Assembly: GCA_004000035.1 (NCBI GenBank)
Contig: RJAE01000012.1
Location: forward strand, 62,001-126,000
Direction: 5' to 3'
From: Arthrobacter sulfonylureivorans
Lineage (GTDB): Bacteria > Actinomycetota > Actinomycetes > Actinomycetales > Micrococcaceae
DNA length: 64,000 bases
Below the pieces are notes generated by a model that searched no databases, was not told where the DNA came from, and worked only from the letters and a program-made list of their open reading frames with translations. Below are positions 1 to 9,983 of this stretch, in pieces. Position numbers and translations under genes: made by a program. Numbering within the stretch: the first letter of the stretch is position 1; every line of letters starts with the position of its first letter.

Positions 1-544
1 AGCGGAAGGCATCCAGCATGGAGACGTTGCGGTCGCTGATGGACAGCAGGCGGTCATTCGGGATCACGATCAGGGTGTCGACTTCGTCGCGCAGCGTCTC
101 GATGCCGGTTTCGGCCTGGTTCGACCGGCGGCGGCCCTCGAATGTGAACGGCCGGGTGACGACGCCGATGGTCAGCGCGCCGAGCGAACGGGCGATCCGG
201 GCCACCACGGGCGCGCCGCCGGTACCGGTACCGCCGCCTTCGCCGGCCGTCACGAAGACCATGTCCGCCCCGCGCAGGACTTCCTCGATCTCTTCGGCGT
301 GGTCGTCGGCGGCCTTACGGCCCACCTCCGGGTCGGCTCCGGCGCCCAGTCCGCGGGTGAGCTCGCGTCCGACGTCGAGCTTGACGTCGGCGTCGCTCAT
401 CAACAGTGCCTGAGCATCGGTGTTGATCGCGATGAACTCCACGCCGCGGAGCCCCACCTCGATCATCCGGTTGACGGCATTCACGCCACCGCCGCCGATG
501 CCGACGACTTTGATGACGGCCAAGTAATTCTGCGGTGCTGCCAC
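1..544 (-). CDS. ftsZ: Cell division GTPase FtsZ (N-terminal part, cut by window edge)
   Basis: FtsZ is the tubulin-like GTPase that polymerises into the cytoplasmic Z ring and recruits the divisome. The visible 181 residues cover most of the GTPase domain: the nucleotide-binding glycines GIGGGG at 15-20 and the tubulin signature GGGTGTG at 103-109. The C-terminal half and tail lie beyond base 1. The GTG at 544 is chosen because the protein starts [17 protein letters not shown], the usual actinobacterial form, and an AAGGGA stretch lies 8 bases upstream. It is the last gene of the dcw cluster shown here and is separated from ftsQ by 227 bases that probably hold its own promoter. Confidence 0.97.
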   Translation of the reverse strand, partial: MAAPQNYLAVIKVVGIGGGGVNAVNRMIEVGLRGVEFIAINTDAQALLMSDADVKLDVGRELTRGLGAGADPEVGRKAADDHAEEIEEVLRGADMVFVTAGEGGGTGTGGAPVVARIARSLGALTIGVVTRPFTFEGRRRSNQAETGIETLRDEVDTLIVIPNDRLLSISDRNVSMLDAFR

Positions 545-630
545 GTCCTGTGTCCCTTGCTCGAGTCTGTGCACTGATCAGTTCTGCCGGAGCGGGCGGG
601 TCCCCGGTCCGGTAGTTTCACCTGAACCTT

Positions 631-662
631 AACCTTCAACTTGAAGGTTAGAGTTATGTCAA
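631..662 (-). promoter_or_regulatory. Candidate ftsZ promoter and regulator-binding palindrome
   Basis: The ftsQ-ftsZ gap (545-771) holds a perfect inverted repeat, AACCTTCAA-C-TTGAAGGTT, at 631-649, with a further AACCTT directly beside it at 625-630. On the minus strand a consensus -35-like TTGACA lies at 662-657, just upstream of the palindrome. No good -10 was found at normal spacing, which would suit a MerR-type activator that reshapes a long spacer. FtsR, a MerR protein known to activate ftsZ in Corynebacterium glutamicum, is encoded in this window at 36876-37625. That FtsR binds here is inference. Confidence 0.5.
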
Positions 663-771
663 GTAGTTCCTATCCGAGACGCTAGACGGAAGGCCGGGTC
701 GGCACAATGACCGGGCTCCGCGTGTCGCGCGATCGGCGGCTGTGGCGTCTCGCGCCCGCCCGCAACGGACC

Positions 772-1923
772 TCATCGGGTCACCGGGCGCGTGGGCGTGC
801 TCACATCGATGACGCTGGCTTTGCCCTTGACGCCCTTCGCCTGCAGCAGCGCCTGCAGCACGGTGGCTTTGAGCTCCTGCTGCCCCGCATTCCCCCACAG
901 TACCTTCTGGCCGTTGGTCAATTGGAGTTCCACCGAGTCCACCGACCGGGCAGAGGCGTGGTCGAGCTGTTTCAGTACCTCCGGCTGCAGCGCTCCGAGC
1001 ACTCCGGTGATCGACGCGAAAACATCAGAATCCTCGGCGGCCTTGGCGCCGTCGATCAACGGCAGTTTGGCCTCGCTGCGCTTGCGGACCGAGGCCAGTG
1101 CCTTCCCCGATTCGTCGATCAGCACGAACTTCTTGCCGTCCTTCAACACGGCGACGGGGGTGCGCTCGATGATCCGCACATGCAGTTCGGAGGGCGGTTT
1201 GGCGACGACTTCCACGGACTCGACCGCCGGAAAGTGGTCCACCTGGGCAGCTACTTCCCGTTCACCAACGCGTGCCAGGGGGATTCCCTTCAACGGCTCC
1301 AGCGCCTCGCTGAGCGTGGCGGAGTCCGTCAGGTCGGCGCCTTCGACCGTGATGGTCTTCACCGCCAGCGCCGGGGACAGAAAGATCACCGACATCAACA
1401 CGGCAAGGAGCACGACGACGCTGCCCGCCGCGATCAGCAGCCGGCGCCGGGTCTTGCGCCGGGGCGGTTCGGGGAAACTGACCACCGTGGTGTCGGCTCC
1501 CCCGGCCGGTGAGGGGTGGGACGGCCCGGGCCGCAGGCCTCGCCAGCGCGCCAACAAGTCGGCCGCCGCGCCGGGCCGGGGCGGAGATGCGGGTACGGAT
1601 TTTCCGGCTGCGGATTTTCCTGCGGCCGACGCCGGCGCCCCGGTGCCGTGCTCGGACGGTCCAGAGCCGGCGGCGGGTCCGGTTGATCGGACCGGCTTGG
1701 CAGTTTCCGCGGTCCCGGACGCAGCGGCCTGGCCGGCTGCCGGCGCCGGCAGCGCCGTCACCCTCCCGGAGGTGAGCCGTACCCCAGAACCCGCGCCGGC
1801 CGCCGCCGGGCTGTCGGGTACGGGCTGCCGCTCTGTAGCGTCCGGTGCTGGCGCCGCGGCGTCCGGCCGTCCGGCCGGGGCGGCAGGGCGCGCCGCGGGA
1901 GTGCGTGGCTTGCGCGGACTCAT
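772..1923 (-). CDS. ftsQ: Cell division protein FtsQ
   Basis: FtsQ is a bitopic membrane protein linking early and late divisome parts (FtsL/FtsB/FtsW/FtsI). The 383-residue protein has a very long Pro/Ala-rich cytoplasmic tail (about 1-155), one membrane segment at about 161-182, and then a POTRA domain starting with VKTITVEGADL (about 188-258) and a FtsQ/DivIB beta domain. The usual actinobacterial FtsQ is about 250-320 residues, so the extra length lies in the disordered N-terminus. Its start overlaps the murC stop by 4 bases, so translation is probably coupled. Confidence 0.95.
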   Translation of the reverse strand: MSPRKPRTPAARPAAPAGRPDAAAPAPDATERQPVPDSPAAAGAGSGVRLTSGRVTALPAPAAGQAAASGTAETAKPVRSTGPAAGSGPSEHGTGAPASAAGKSAAGKSVPASPPRPGAAADLLARWRGLRPGPSHPSPAGGADTTVVSFPEPPRRKTRRRLLIAAGSVVVLLAVLMSVIFLSPALAVKTITVEGADLTDSATLSEALEPLKGIPLARVGEREVAAQVDHFPAVESVEVVAKPPSELHVRIIERTPVAVLKDGKKFVLIDESGKALASVRKRSEAKLPLIDGAKAAEDSDVFASITGVLGALQPEVLKQLDHASARSVDSVELQLTNGQKVLWGNAGQQELKATVLQALLQAKGVKGKASVIDVSTPTRPVTR

Positions 1924-3344
1924 TGCACGGCGGTGGAGGCCCGCTCCAGGGCCTCGACCAGGACGGGGCCGTATTGGGTCACGTCGCCGGCACCGACGGT
2001 CAGCACGATGTCGCCGGGCTGTGAGCGGGCGACGATGTCCGCCACGGCGCGGGCCGGGTCCGGTGCGTAGCTGCCTGAGGGCAGCCGGCTGGTGATCAGT
2101 TCGCTGGTGACGCCCGGGATCGGATCTTCACGCGCGGGATAGATATCCAGGATGGCAGCCGAATCGGCCAACTGCAGCGCCTGTGCAAATTCCGCGGCGA
2201 ACTCCCGGGTGCGCGAAAACAGGTGCGGCTGGAATAGCACATGTACAGCATGTCCGGCCGCGACCTTGCGGGCGGCGGTCAGGGCTGCGTGGACCTCGGT
2301 GGGATGGTGCGCGTAGTCATCGAACACGCGGACCCCGGCTGCCGCGCCCTTGGCTTCGAACCGCCTGGCTGCCCCGGTGAAGCCGGCCAGCCCCTCGGCC
2401 GCGGTGGCGGGATCGATGCCCTGCGTGATGGCGACGGCGACGGCCGCAGCCGCATTGCGGATGTTGTGCTCGCCAGGTACTTGGAGCCGCAGCGTGCAGT
2501 TGCCGCCCCGGTATTCGATCCGGCTGGCGCTGCCGGAGCCGGCGAACTCGCTCTCAACGATGCGCAACTCGGCGTCCGCCGCATAGCCGTAGCCGAGCAC
2601 CCGGCAGGGTGCGCCGGACGCTGCCACCCGCTCCGCCAGGGCGCGCGCGCCGTCGTCGTCGAGGCAGAGAACCAGCGTGCCGTCGCTGGGAAGCAGCGCC
2701 ACGAACTGGTCGAAGGAGGCGTAGACGGCTTCGGCGGAGCCGTAGTGGTCCAGGTGGTCGGCCTCCACATTGGTCACGACGATGACCTGCGGCCGGTAGT
2801 TGAGGAACGAGGCGTCGGATTCGTCCGCTTCGGCGACAAACAGGTCGCCTTCCCCGTGCGCGGCGTTGACGCCCAGCGCCGCCACATCGCCGCCAATGGC
2901 GAACGACGGCTCCCGCCCGGCGGCCTGCAGCATCACCGTGGCCATGGCCGTGGTGGTGGTCTTGCCGTGGGTTCCGCCGACGGCGATCAACCGCTTCCCC
3001 TCCATGGCGGCGGACAGCGCCACCGAACGGTGCACAATGTTCAGGCCCGCGGCAACGGCAGCCTGCAGTTCGGGGTTCTCCGGCCGGATGGCGGTGGAGA
3101 CCACCACCGTGTCCGCGCCGCCGACATGTCCCGCCTCGTGACCCACGAAGACCGTGGCGCCGAGCGCCTCCAATTGCCGCAGGACGGCCGAGTCGCGCGC
3201 ATCCGAACCGGATACCGGCACGCCGCGGGCCAGCAGGATCCGGGCGATGGCCGACATCCCGGCGCCGCCGAGTCCAATGAAGTGCACCGCCCCGAGCTCG
3301 CCGAACGGCAGCCTGGCGGTGGTGTGGAAATCAGTGGCTTTCAT
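1920..3344 (-). CDS. murC: UDP-N-acetylmuramate--L-alanine ligase MurC
   Basis: MurC adds L-alanine to UDP-MurNAc using ATP, the first step of stem-peptide synthesis in the cytoplasm. The 474-residue protein has the UDP-binding GLGGAGMS at 24-31, the Mur ligase ATP loop GTHGKTT at 124-130 and the conserved [10 protein letters not shown] segment of the C-terminal domain. Length is normal. It overlaps murG upstream and ftsQ downstream by 4 bases each, so it belongs to one operon with them. No key residue appears to be missing. Confidence 0.98.
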   Translation of the reverse strand: MKATDFHTTARLPFGELGAVHFIGLGGAGMSAIARILLARGVPVSGSDARDSAVLRQLEALGATVFVGHEAGHVGGADTVVVSTAIRPENPELQAAVAAGLNIVHRSVALSAAMEGKRLIAVGGTHGKTTTTAMATVMLQAAGREPSFAIGGDVAALGVNAAHGEGDLFVAEADESDASFLNYRPQVIVVTNVEADHLDHYGSAEAVYASFDQFVALLPSDGTLVLCLDDDGARALAERVAASGAPCRVLGYGYAADAELRIVESEFAGSGSASRIEYRGGNCTLRLQVPGEHNIRNAAAAVAVAITQGIDPATAAEGLAGFTGAARRFEAKGAAAGVRVFDDYAHHPTEVHAALTAARKVAAGHAVHVLFQPHLFSRTREFAAEFAQALQLADSAAILDIYPAREDPIPGVTSELITSRLPSGSYAPDPARAVADIVARSQPGDIVLTVGAGDVTQYGPVLVEALERASTAVQ

Positions 3345-4450
3345 CGGTGCTCCTCCCCCGTTGCCTCGAGCACTAATTGTGCCATTCGCGCGTCCGCGTC
3401 ACGGATCCCCAGGCCGTGCGCCGCCGCCGACATCTGCTGCAGCCGCGCCGGATTCTTCAACAGCGGCACCAGCTCGTCCGTAACCCAGCGCGCGCTGAAG
3501 TCTCCGTCCCGGACCAGCACCGCGCCACCTGCCTCCACCAGGGAGGCTGCGTTCAGGGCCTGTTCACCGTTCCCGTGCGGCAGCGGCACCAGCACCGAGG
3601 GCAAGCCGACGGCGGCAACTTCGCACACCGTGGCCGCACCGGCGCGGGCCAACAGCAGGTCGGCCGCGGCATAGACATCCTGCATGCCGTCCACATACTC
3701 CACCTGGTGGTAGCCGGGAGCGGTGAGCAACTTCCCCTCGGCATCCCGCAACGCCTTGTTCCGGCCGGTGATGTGCAGCACCTGGATTCCGGCTGCGGCG
3801 AGTTCCGGCAGCGCGGCGGCGATGGTCCGGTTGATGCTGAGTGCCCCCGATGAGCCGCCGGTGACGATCAGCGTCGGTTCCTCCGGCGCCAGCCCCAGCC
3901 TCCGACGGGCGGCGCTGCGGGACGACTGGCGGTCTAAGGTGGCGATTTCCCGCCGCATCGGCATGCCAACCCAGCGGGCTCCGGGCAACTGGGTGTCCTT
4001 GAAGGCCACCGCCACCCGCTCGGCCAGGCGGGCTCCCACCCGGTTGGCCAGGCCGGGCCTGGCGTTGGCTTCATGGATCACGATCGGAACCCGGCGGAGC
4101 TTGGCCGCGATGTACATGGGCGTGCTGACATACCCGCCCACGCCCACCACGACGTCGGCCTTCGCACCGTCGATAATGCCGGCGGCCTGGCGCACAGCCG
4201 CGGCGAATTTGAACGGCAGCTTCAGCAGGTCAAGCGAGGGCCGGCGCGGCAGCGGCACGCGCCCGATGATGGCCAGTTCGTAGCCGGCCGCCGGGACCAG
4301 ACGGGTCTCCATGCCCGCGGCGGTGCCGACGGCGAGGATGCGGGCCGCGGGGGCTGCCTCGACCACGGCCCCGGCGATGGCCAGCAGCGGACTGACATGC
4401 CCCGCCGTGCCGCCGCCGGCCAGGACCACAGAGGGCTCGGAAGTGTTCAT
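3341..4450 (-). CDS. murG: Lipid II synthase MurG
   Basis: MurG transfers GlcNAc from UDP-GlcNAc to undecaprenyl-PP-MurNAc-pentapeptide (lipid I) on the inner face of the membrane, giving lipid II. The 369-residue GT-B protein starts with the diagnostic glycine loop [10 protein letters not shown] (12-21), and its C-terminal donor site contains [12 protein letters not shown] and [10 protein letters not shown]. Length is typical. It overlaps murC by 4 bases and lies 43 bases after ftsW, which matches the standard dcw order. Confidence 0.98.
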   Translation of the reverse strand: MNTSEPSVVLAGGGTAGHVSPLLAIAGAVVEAAPAARILAVGTAAGMETRLVPAAGYELAIIGRVPLPRRPSLDLLKLPFKFAAAVRQAAGIIDGAKADVVVGVGGYVSTPMYIAAKLRRVPIVIHEANARPGLANRVGARLAERVAVAFKDTQLPGARWVGMPMRREIATLDRQSSRSAARRRLGLAPEEPTLIVTGGSSGALSINRTIAAALPELAAAGIQVLHITGRNKALRDAEGKLLTAPGYHQVEYVDGMQDVYAAADLLLARAGAATVCEVAAVGLPSVLVPLPHGNGEQALNAASLVEAGGAVLVRDGDFSARWVTDELVPLLKNPARLQQMSAAAHGLGIRDADARMAQLVLEATGEEHR

Positions 4451-4493
4451 GGTGTGGCTGGATTACCTTCTGCTCGGCTTCTGGTGGATGGGT

Positions 4494-5816
4494 TCAGCGG
4501 GTGCCGGCGGACGTGTGCTGCCGCAGCCGGCCGATCAGTCCTCCCGGCTTCTTCCGGCCGGCTGCACCGGTCCGGGCAAAGGACAAGAGTACACCGACGG
4601 CTGCCAGCGTCACGGTCAGCGCGGAACCGCCGTAGGAGATGAACGGCAGCGGCACCCCAATGACCGGCAGCAGGCCGGTGACCACCGCAATGTTCACGAA
4701 AGCCTGGCCGATGATCCAGACCATGATGGATCCGGCGAAGATCCGCACGAACAGGGACTCCTGGCGCATCACCGTGCGCACCAGCGCGATGGCCAGGATG
4801 CCGAACAGGGCCAGGATGACCATGGTGCCGAGCAGCCCCAGTTCTTCGCCGATGATGGCGAAGATGTAGTCGTTGTGGGCTTCCGGAATCCAGTTGTACT
4901 TCTGCCGGCTTTGGCCCAGGCCCACGCCCCACCAGCCCCCGGAGGCCAGCGCGAAGAGCCCGTTGCAGGACTGCATGTTGAGCCCGGTGGTGGTTTCACA
5001 GCCCTGGTCGGTCCACATCAGGATGCGGCCCATCCGGTTGGGGCTGACCACTACCAGCAGCAGCACCAGCGCAGTAGCGCACAGACCGGCGATGCCAAAC
5101 AGCTTCAACGGCGCGCCGGCAAAGAACAGTCCGCCGGCAATAATCAGCATCAGGATCATCGCCGTGCCCAGGTCGTTGCCGGCCAGCACCGGTCCGACAA
5201 TCAGGATGGCGCCGGGCACCACCACGGGGATGACCAGGTGCTTCCAGTTGCCCAGCAGTCGTTCTTTGGCTGCCAAGACGGCCGCCATCCAGAGGCACAT
5301 GCCCAGCTTGGCGACTTCCGAGGGCTGCAAGGACGTCCCGCCGGGCAACGTGATCCAGTTGCGGTTGCCGCCGACGGACTCGCCGAGCGGCGTGAAAACC
5401 AGCAGCAGCAGGATGACCGACAGAGCGAGGCCCGGCCAGGCCAGCCTTCGGTAGGTGGCCGGCCTCCAGCGCGAGAGGATCAGCATCGCCGTGACGCCGA
5501 GGCCGGCGAAGATCGCCTGCCGCACGAACAGGCTGAACGGTGAATTGTCGTCGGCGATGGATTCGACCGCAGACGAGGAGAGCACCATCAGCAGGCCGAT
5601 GGCGGTCAAGGCGAGGGCTGAGCCGAGGATCAGGTAATAGCTGGCGCCGCTGGACTGCGTTCCCGTGCCCTGAATCCGGTCCAGCAAGACGGTTCCACGT
5701 TCGCGGAGCCGCCGGAGCTTAACCGCAGGGGCATCCTTTGTCCGGGCGGTGCCGGATGCGCGGACGACGGCGGGGGGGGACGTCCGGCTTCCGCTGCGGG
5801 TGCCGCTGGTGGCCAT
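4494..5816 (-). CDS. ftsW: Lipid II glycosyltransferase FtsW (SEDS family)
   Basis: FtsW is the SEDS-family polytopic membrane enzyme that polymerises lipid II glycan strands at the septum together with the class B PBP FtsI. The 440-residue protein has a cytoplasmic N-terminal tail of about 55 residues and then about ten hydrophobic segments. The conserved loop LPGGTSLQPSEVAKL and the terminal VGVPLPFISYGGSALT segment are both visible. Its ATG overlaps the murD stop by one base (TAATG). The Arg/Lys-rich C-terminal tail is short. Confidence 0.97.
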   Translation of the reverse strand: MATSGTRSGSRTSPPAVVRASGTARTKDAPAVKLRRLRERGTVLLDRIQGTGTQSSGASYYLILGSALALTAIGLLMVLSSSAVESIADDNSPFSLFVRQAIFAGLGVTAMLILSRWRPATYRRLAWPGLALSVILLLLVFTPLGESVGGNRNWITLPGGTSLQPSEVAKLGMCLWMAAVLAAKERLLGNWKHLVIPVVVPGAILIVGPVLAGNDLGTAMILMLIIAGGLFFAGAPLKLFGIAGLCATALVLLLVVVSPNRMGRILMWTDQGCETTTGLNMQSCNGLFALASGGWWGVGLGQSRQKYNWIPEAHNDYIFAIIGEELGLLGTMVILALFGILAIALVRTVMRQESLFVRIFAGSIMVWIIGQAFVNIAVVTGLLPVIGVPLPFISYGGSALTVTLAAVGVLLSFARTGAAGRKKPGGLIGRLRQHTSAGTR

Positions 5817-7348
5817 TACTGCTCCTTGGTCGACGGTGCCTGCCCTTCCCCGAACCGGCGGACGGCTTCCATGAACGCATTGCCGCGGTGCGCGTAGGAC
5901 GTGAACTGGTCCATCGAGGCGGCGGCCGGGGCCATCAGGACGGTGTCCCCGTCCGCGGCTAGGCCGGCTGCAGCTTCCACGGCTGCCGCCATCACGCTCT
6001 CGCCGGCGGGGACACCCGACGTCGGCATCCTGTCTTCAGTTTCCTCCGGCGGGACGTCGATGACGGGGACATCCGGCGCGTGTCGCCGCAACGAGGCCAG
6101 CAGCGCCGAGTTGTCGGTGCCGATCAACACCACCGCTTTCAGCCTGCGTGCGTGGTCCGCGATTAACTCGTCGTAGTTGACGCCCTTGGACAAGCCGCCG
6201 GCGATCCACACCACCGAGGAAAAGGATGCCAGCGAGGCCGAGGCAGCGTGCGGATTGGTGGCCTTGGAGTCGTTGACCCAGAGCACCCCGGCCTGCTCCA
6301 AAACCTTCTGGATCCGGTGGGATCCCGGATCGAACCGCCGCAGGCCTTCGCGCACCGCGGCCGGCTCCACGCCGTAGGCCCGGACCAGGGCGGCGGCCGC
6401 CAGCGCGTTGGCAACCTGATGCCGCGGCGCGAGGTCGCCCAGATCGGCCAGGCTGGCCAGTTCGGCCGCCGAGTCGCGGCGCTCCTGGATGTAGGCGCGG
6501 TCCACCAACAGGCGCTCTACTACGCCGACCATGCTCACTGCCGGCATGCCGGTGGTGAAACCGATGGCCCGGCAGCCTTCGACGACGTCAGCCGCTTCGA
6601 CCATCTCCTCGGTCTCGCGCTGCTCGGCGTTGTAGACGCACGCGATCTTGGTCCGCTCGTAGATCTTGGCCTTGTCGGCCAGGTACGCGGCGTAGGACCC
6701 GTGCCAGTCCACGTGGTCTTCGGCCACGTTGAGCACCACGGAGGCCAGCGCGGACATGCTGTGGGTCCAGTGCAGCTGGAAGCTGGAGAGTTCGACGGCG
6801 ATCACGTCGTATCCGATCGGATCGCGCACGGCGTCCAGGATGGGTGTGCCCACGTTGCCGGCGGCGATGGCTCGCAGCCCGGCCGCCTGCAGCATGGATT
6901 CGGCCATTCCCACCGTGGTGGTCTTGCCATTGGTGCCGGTGATGGCCAGCCATTCGGCCGTGCGCCGGCCGGCGCGTTCGCGCACCCGCCAGGCCAGTTC
7001 AACGTCGCCCCAAAGGGGAATTCCCGCGTCCGCGGCGGCGGCCAACAGCGGCGTCTGCGGGCTCCAGCCCGGCGACGTGACCACCAGTTCGGCAGGTTCC
7101 CCGCCGACGTCGGGCAAAGCGCTGCCATGCTCGGCACCGAGCAGGACTTCCCGGGCGCCAACAATCTTCAAGGTGTCGGCCTTGGCCCGGTTTTCCTCCG
7201 TGTCGCGGCCATCGACGACGACCACGGCGGCACCCAATTCGATCAGCGTGTCGGCAGCGGAGAAACCCGACAGTCCGATGCCGGCGACCACCACGCGCAG
7301 TCCGGCCCAGTCCGCGTCCCAGGAGGTCAGCGCATCAAGACGGTTCAC
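5816..7348 (-). CDS. murD: UDP-N-acetylmuramoylalanine--D-glutamate ligase MurD
   Basis: MurD adds D-glutamate to UDP-MurNAc-L-Ala. The reading frame is open far upstream, but the GTG at 7348 is preferred because it overlaps the mraY stop by 4 bases (GTGA) and gives the usual short N-terminus [17 protein letters not shown]. The resulting 510 residues include the nucleotide-binding [10 protein letters not shown] (19-28), the ATP loop GTNGKTT at 138-144 and the [10 protein letters not shown] segment near the C-terminus. It sits between mraY and ftsW as usual. Confidence 0.96.
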   Translation of the reverse strand: MNRLDALTSWDADWAGLRVVVAGIGLSGFSAADTLIELGAAVVVVDGRDTEENRAKADTLKIVGAREVLLGAEHGSALPDVGGEPAELVVTSPGWSPQTPLLAAAADAGIPLWGDVELAWRVRERAGRRTAEWLAITGTNGKTTTVGMAESMLQAAGLRAIAAGNVGTPILDAVRDPIGYDVIAVELSSFQLHWTHSMSALASVVLNVAEDHVDWHGSYAAYLADKAKIYERTKIACVYNAEQRETEEMVEAADVVEGCRAIGFTTGMPAVSMVGVVERLLVDRAYIQERRDSAAELASLADLGDLAPRHQVANALAAAALVRAYGVEPAAVREGLRRFDPGSHRIQKVLEQAGVLWVNDSKATNPHAASASLASFSSVVWIAGGLSKGVNYDELIADHARRLKAVVLIGTDNSALLASLRRHAPDVPVIDVPPEETEDRMPTSGVPAGESVMAAAVEAAAGLAADGDTVLMAPAAASMDQFTSYAHRGNAFMEAVRRFGEGQAPSTKEQ

Positions 7349-8457
7349 GAGCCGAGCACCCATTCTGCGTAGAAGATACCCAGCGCGGCCGCCACGCAGA
7401 GCCCGGCGATGATCCAGAAGCGCACCACGACGGTGACTTCGGCCCAGCCCTTGAGCTCGAAGTGGTGCTGTAGCGGGGCCATCTTGAAGACCCGTTTGCC
7501 GCCGCTGAGCTTGAAGAAGGCCACCTGGATGATCACGGAGAGCGAGATGATGACGAATAGCCCGGCCATGACCACCAGCAGCAGCTCGCTGCGGGACAGG
7601 ATGGCGAAGCCGGCAATGGCGCCGCCGATAGCCAGCGAACCGGTGTCGCCCATGAAGATCTTGGCGGGCGAGGTGTTCCACCACAGGAACCCGATCAGCG
7701 CACCGACCAGCGCACCGGCGAGCAACGCCAGGTCCAGCGGGTCGCGTACCTCATAGCAGGCCTCACCGGGCACCTTGACGGAACCGCAGCTCTGGTTGAA
7801 CTGCCAGATGCCCATCAGCATGTAGGCCCCGCAGACCATCACCGACGCGCCCGCCGCGAGCCCGTCCAGCCCGTCGGTCAGGTTCACGCCGTTAGTGGCC
7901 GCGGTGACAATGATGTTGGACCAGATGATGAACAGGATGGTACCGAGGACCGTGCCGCCAAAGGCAAGGTCCAGCCAGGGAATGTCCCGGGTGAAGGAGA
8001 TGTTCAGCGACGCCGGTGTGCGGCCCAGGCTGTCCGGAAAGTTCAGGGCCAGTACGGCAAAAAGGATGCCGACAAGGCCCTGCAGCACGATCTTCGCCCA
8101 GGCCCTGAGGCCGAGGCTGCGTTGCTTGGAGATCTTGATGAAGTCGTCCAGGAAACCCACCAGGCCCATGCCGGCCATCAGCAGCAGCAGCACGCCGCCG
8201 GAGGCGGTGGGGCCCTGGTGTGCGCCCCCATTGATCAGCCACATGCCCAAGTGGGTGGTGAAATAGGCCACCACCACGGTGGCGACAATGACCACGCCGC
8301 CCATGGTGGGCGTTCCACGCTTGGTGTGGTGCGCCGTCGGGCCGTCGTCGCGGATGAACTGGCCGTAGCCCTTCTTCACCAGCAGCTTGATGAACAACGG
8401 CGTTCCGAGCAGCGACAGGACCAGCGCCAGTGCAGAACCGATCAGCAGGGCTATCAC
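7345..8457 (-). CDS. mraY: Phospho-MurNAc-pentapeptide transferase MraY
   Basis: MraY moves phospho-MurNAc-pentapeptide from UDP to undecaprenyl phosphate, producing lipid I at the cytoplasmic membrane. The 370-residue protein has about ten membrane segments and all the family signatures: FLDDFIK (102-108, with the Mg-binding Asp pair), NLTDGLDGL (192-200), FMGDTGS (268-274) and PLQHHFE. The size is typical. It overlaps both murF and murD by 4 bases. Confidence 0.98.
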   Translation of the reverse strand: MIALLIGSALALVLSLLGTPLFIKLLVKKGYGQFIRDDGPTAHHTKRGTPTMGGVVIVATVVVAYFTTHLGMWLINGGAHQGPTASGGVLLLLMAGMGLVGFLDDFIKISKQRSLGLRAWAKIVLQGLVGILFAVLALNFPDSLGRTPASLNISFTRDIPWLDLAFGGTVLGTILFIIWSNIIVTAATNGVNLTDGLDGLAAGASVMVCGAYMLMGIWQFNQSCGSVKVPGEACYEVRDPLDLALLAGALVGALIGFLWWNTSPAKIFMGDTGSLAIGGAIAGFAILSRSELLLVVMAGLFVIISLSVIIQVAFFKLSGGKRVFKMAPLQHHFELKGWAEVTVVVRFWIIAGLCVAAALGIFYAEWVLGS

Positions 8458-9977
8458 TGCGCCAGGCCTTCCTCTTGGGTTGCGGAACCGCGCACTGCAG
8501 CCGCCGCGGGATCGTCCGACGACGGGTTTCCTAATGCTACCCGGTCGCCCAGGAACCGCAGTCCGGCTCCGTTGGAGGACTTAAACAGCACCAGATCGCC
8601 CGGTTCCAGCTGCTCGTCGAGCACGCGGCGGGCCTCATCCGGGCTGGCGACCCACATCGATTCGTCGCCCCACGAGCCTTCCATCACGGCTCCGGTGTGC
8701 ATGGCCCGGGCGCCGGCGCCGACCACAATCAGGCGCGAGATGTTGAGCCGGACCACGGTCCGGCCGATCGCGTCGTGTTCGTGAACGGTGTCGTCGCCCA
8801 GTTCCAGCATCTCGCCCAGCACGGCCCAGGTGCGGCGGCCGCGGCCCAGTTCGGCCAGTGTGCGCAGCGCCGCCCGCATGGATTCCGGGTTGGCGTTGTA
8901 GGCATCGTTGATCACCGTCACGCCGTCCGCCCGCTCGGTCCGTTCCATCCGCCAGCGGCTGGCCGGGCCGCGCCCGCTCAGGCCGGCGGCGATGGTTTCC
9001 GGGGGTACGCCCAAAGCCCAGGCGGCGCCGGCGGCAGCCAGCAGGTTGGCCACGTGGTGGATGCCGATCAGGCCGGACGTGACCGTGTGTTCGCTGCCGT
9101 CCGGGAAGCACAGTGTGAATTCGGGGTGGCCGGCCTCGTTGATGCCGGCTCCGCGGGCCCTCAGCAGCTGTGCGGTGCTGCCGGCGGGCAGGCTGAAATT
9201 GTCGTCGGAGCTGAAGTAGAGCAGGTGCGCGCCGGTGCGGGCGGCCATCGCCTTGACCCGGGGATCGTCGGCGTTGAGCACGGCTGTTCCGTCGGCGGGC
9301 AGCGCCTCGGCCAGCTCACCCTTGGCGATGGCAATGTTTTCCACTCCGCCGAATTCCCCGGCGTGGGCGCTGCCGACGCCCAGCACCACGCCGATGCCCG
9401 GCTTGACCATGTCGGCCAGGTACTCGATGTGGCCAATGCCTGTGGCTCCCATTTCCACCACGAGGTAGCGGGTGTCGAAACCGGCGGCGAAGACCGTCAG
9501 CGGTACGCCGACCTCGCCGTTGTAGGAGCCGATCGGAGCCACGGTGGGCGCCACTTGGCCCAAGATGCCGGCCAGTAGGTCCTTGGTGGTGGTCTTGCCG
9601 GCGCTGCCGGTAATGCCCACGACCTCGAGCCCCGAGGAGGCGCGCAGCCGGTCCACGATGGCCGCAGCGATGGCACCCATGGCCAGCACGGCGTCGGCCA
9701 CGATGATCTGCGGCAAGGCGCGGCCCGAGGAATCGGAAACTTCGCGTTCGGTCAACGCGAGCACGGCGCCGGCTTCGAAGGCCGTGCCGACGTAGAAGTG
9801 GCCGTCAGCGCTCTCGCCGGGCTTGGCCACGAACAGGCCGCCGGGTTCGATCTCGCGGGAATCTGTGGTGGCGGACCTCACGGTGATGTCGGCGGTCTCC
9901 CCCGCGCCGTCGACCGGCTCCCCAATGACCCGTCCGCCTGTTATCGCCGCAATATCGGCTGCAGTTAGTTCAATCAT
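8454..9977 (-). CDS. murF: UDP-MurNAc-tripeptide--D-Ala-D-Ala ligase MurF
   Basis: MurF adds D-alanyl-D-alanine and completes the pentapeptide precursor. The 507-residue protein has the N-terminal Mur ligase fold, the ATP loop GSAGKTT at 124-130 (the usual MurF variant of GTNGKT) and the [12 protein letters not shown] segment of the C-terminal half. It starts 6 bases after murE and overlaps mraY by 4 bases. Confidence 0.97.
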   Translation of the reverse strand: MIELTAADIAAITGGRVIGEPVDGAGETADITVRSATTDSREIEPGGLFVAKPGESADGHFYVGTAFEAGAVLALTEREVSDSSGRALPQIIVADAVLAMGAIAAAIVDRLRASSGLEVVGITGSAGKTTTKDLLAGILGQVAPTVAPIGSYNGEVGVPLTVFAAGFDTRYLVVEMGATGIGHIEYLADMVKPGIGVVLGVGSAHAGEFGGVENIAIAKGELAEALPADGTAVLNADDPRVKAMAARTGAHLLYFSSDDNFSLPAGSTAQLLRARGAGINEAGHPEFTLCFPDGSEHTVTSGLIGIHHVANLLAAAGAAWALGVPPETIAAGLSGRGPASRWRMERTERADGVTVINDAYNANPESMRAALRTLAELGRGRRTWAVLGEMLELGDDTVHEHDAIGRTVVRLNISRLIVVGAGARAMHTGAVMEGSWGDESMWVASPDEARRVLDEQLEPGDLVLFKSSNGAGLRFLGDRVALGNPSSDDPAAAAVRGSATQEEGLAQ

Positions 9978-9983
9978 GACGAT

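Noticed and set aside
707-2095. Long plus-strand frames antisense to ftsQ, murC and other dcw genes
   Set aside because: They are Arg/Pro/Gly-rich shadow frames of well-identified minus-strand genes.
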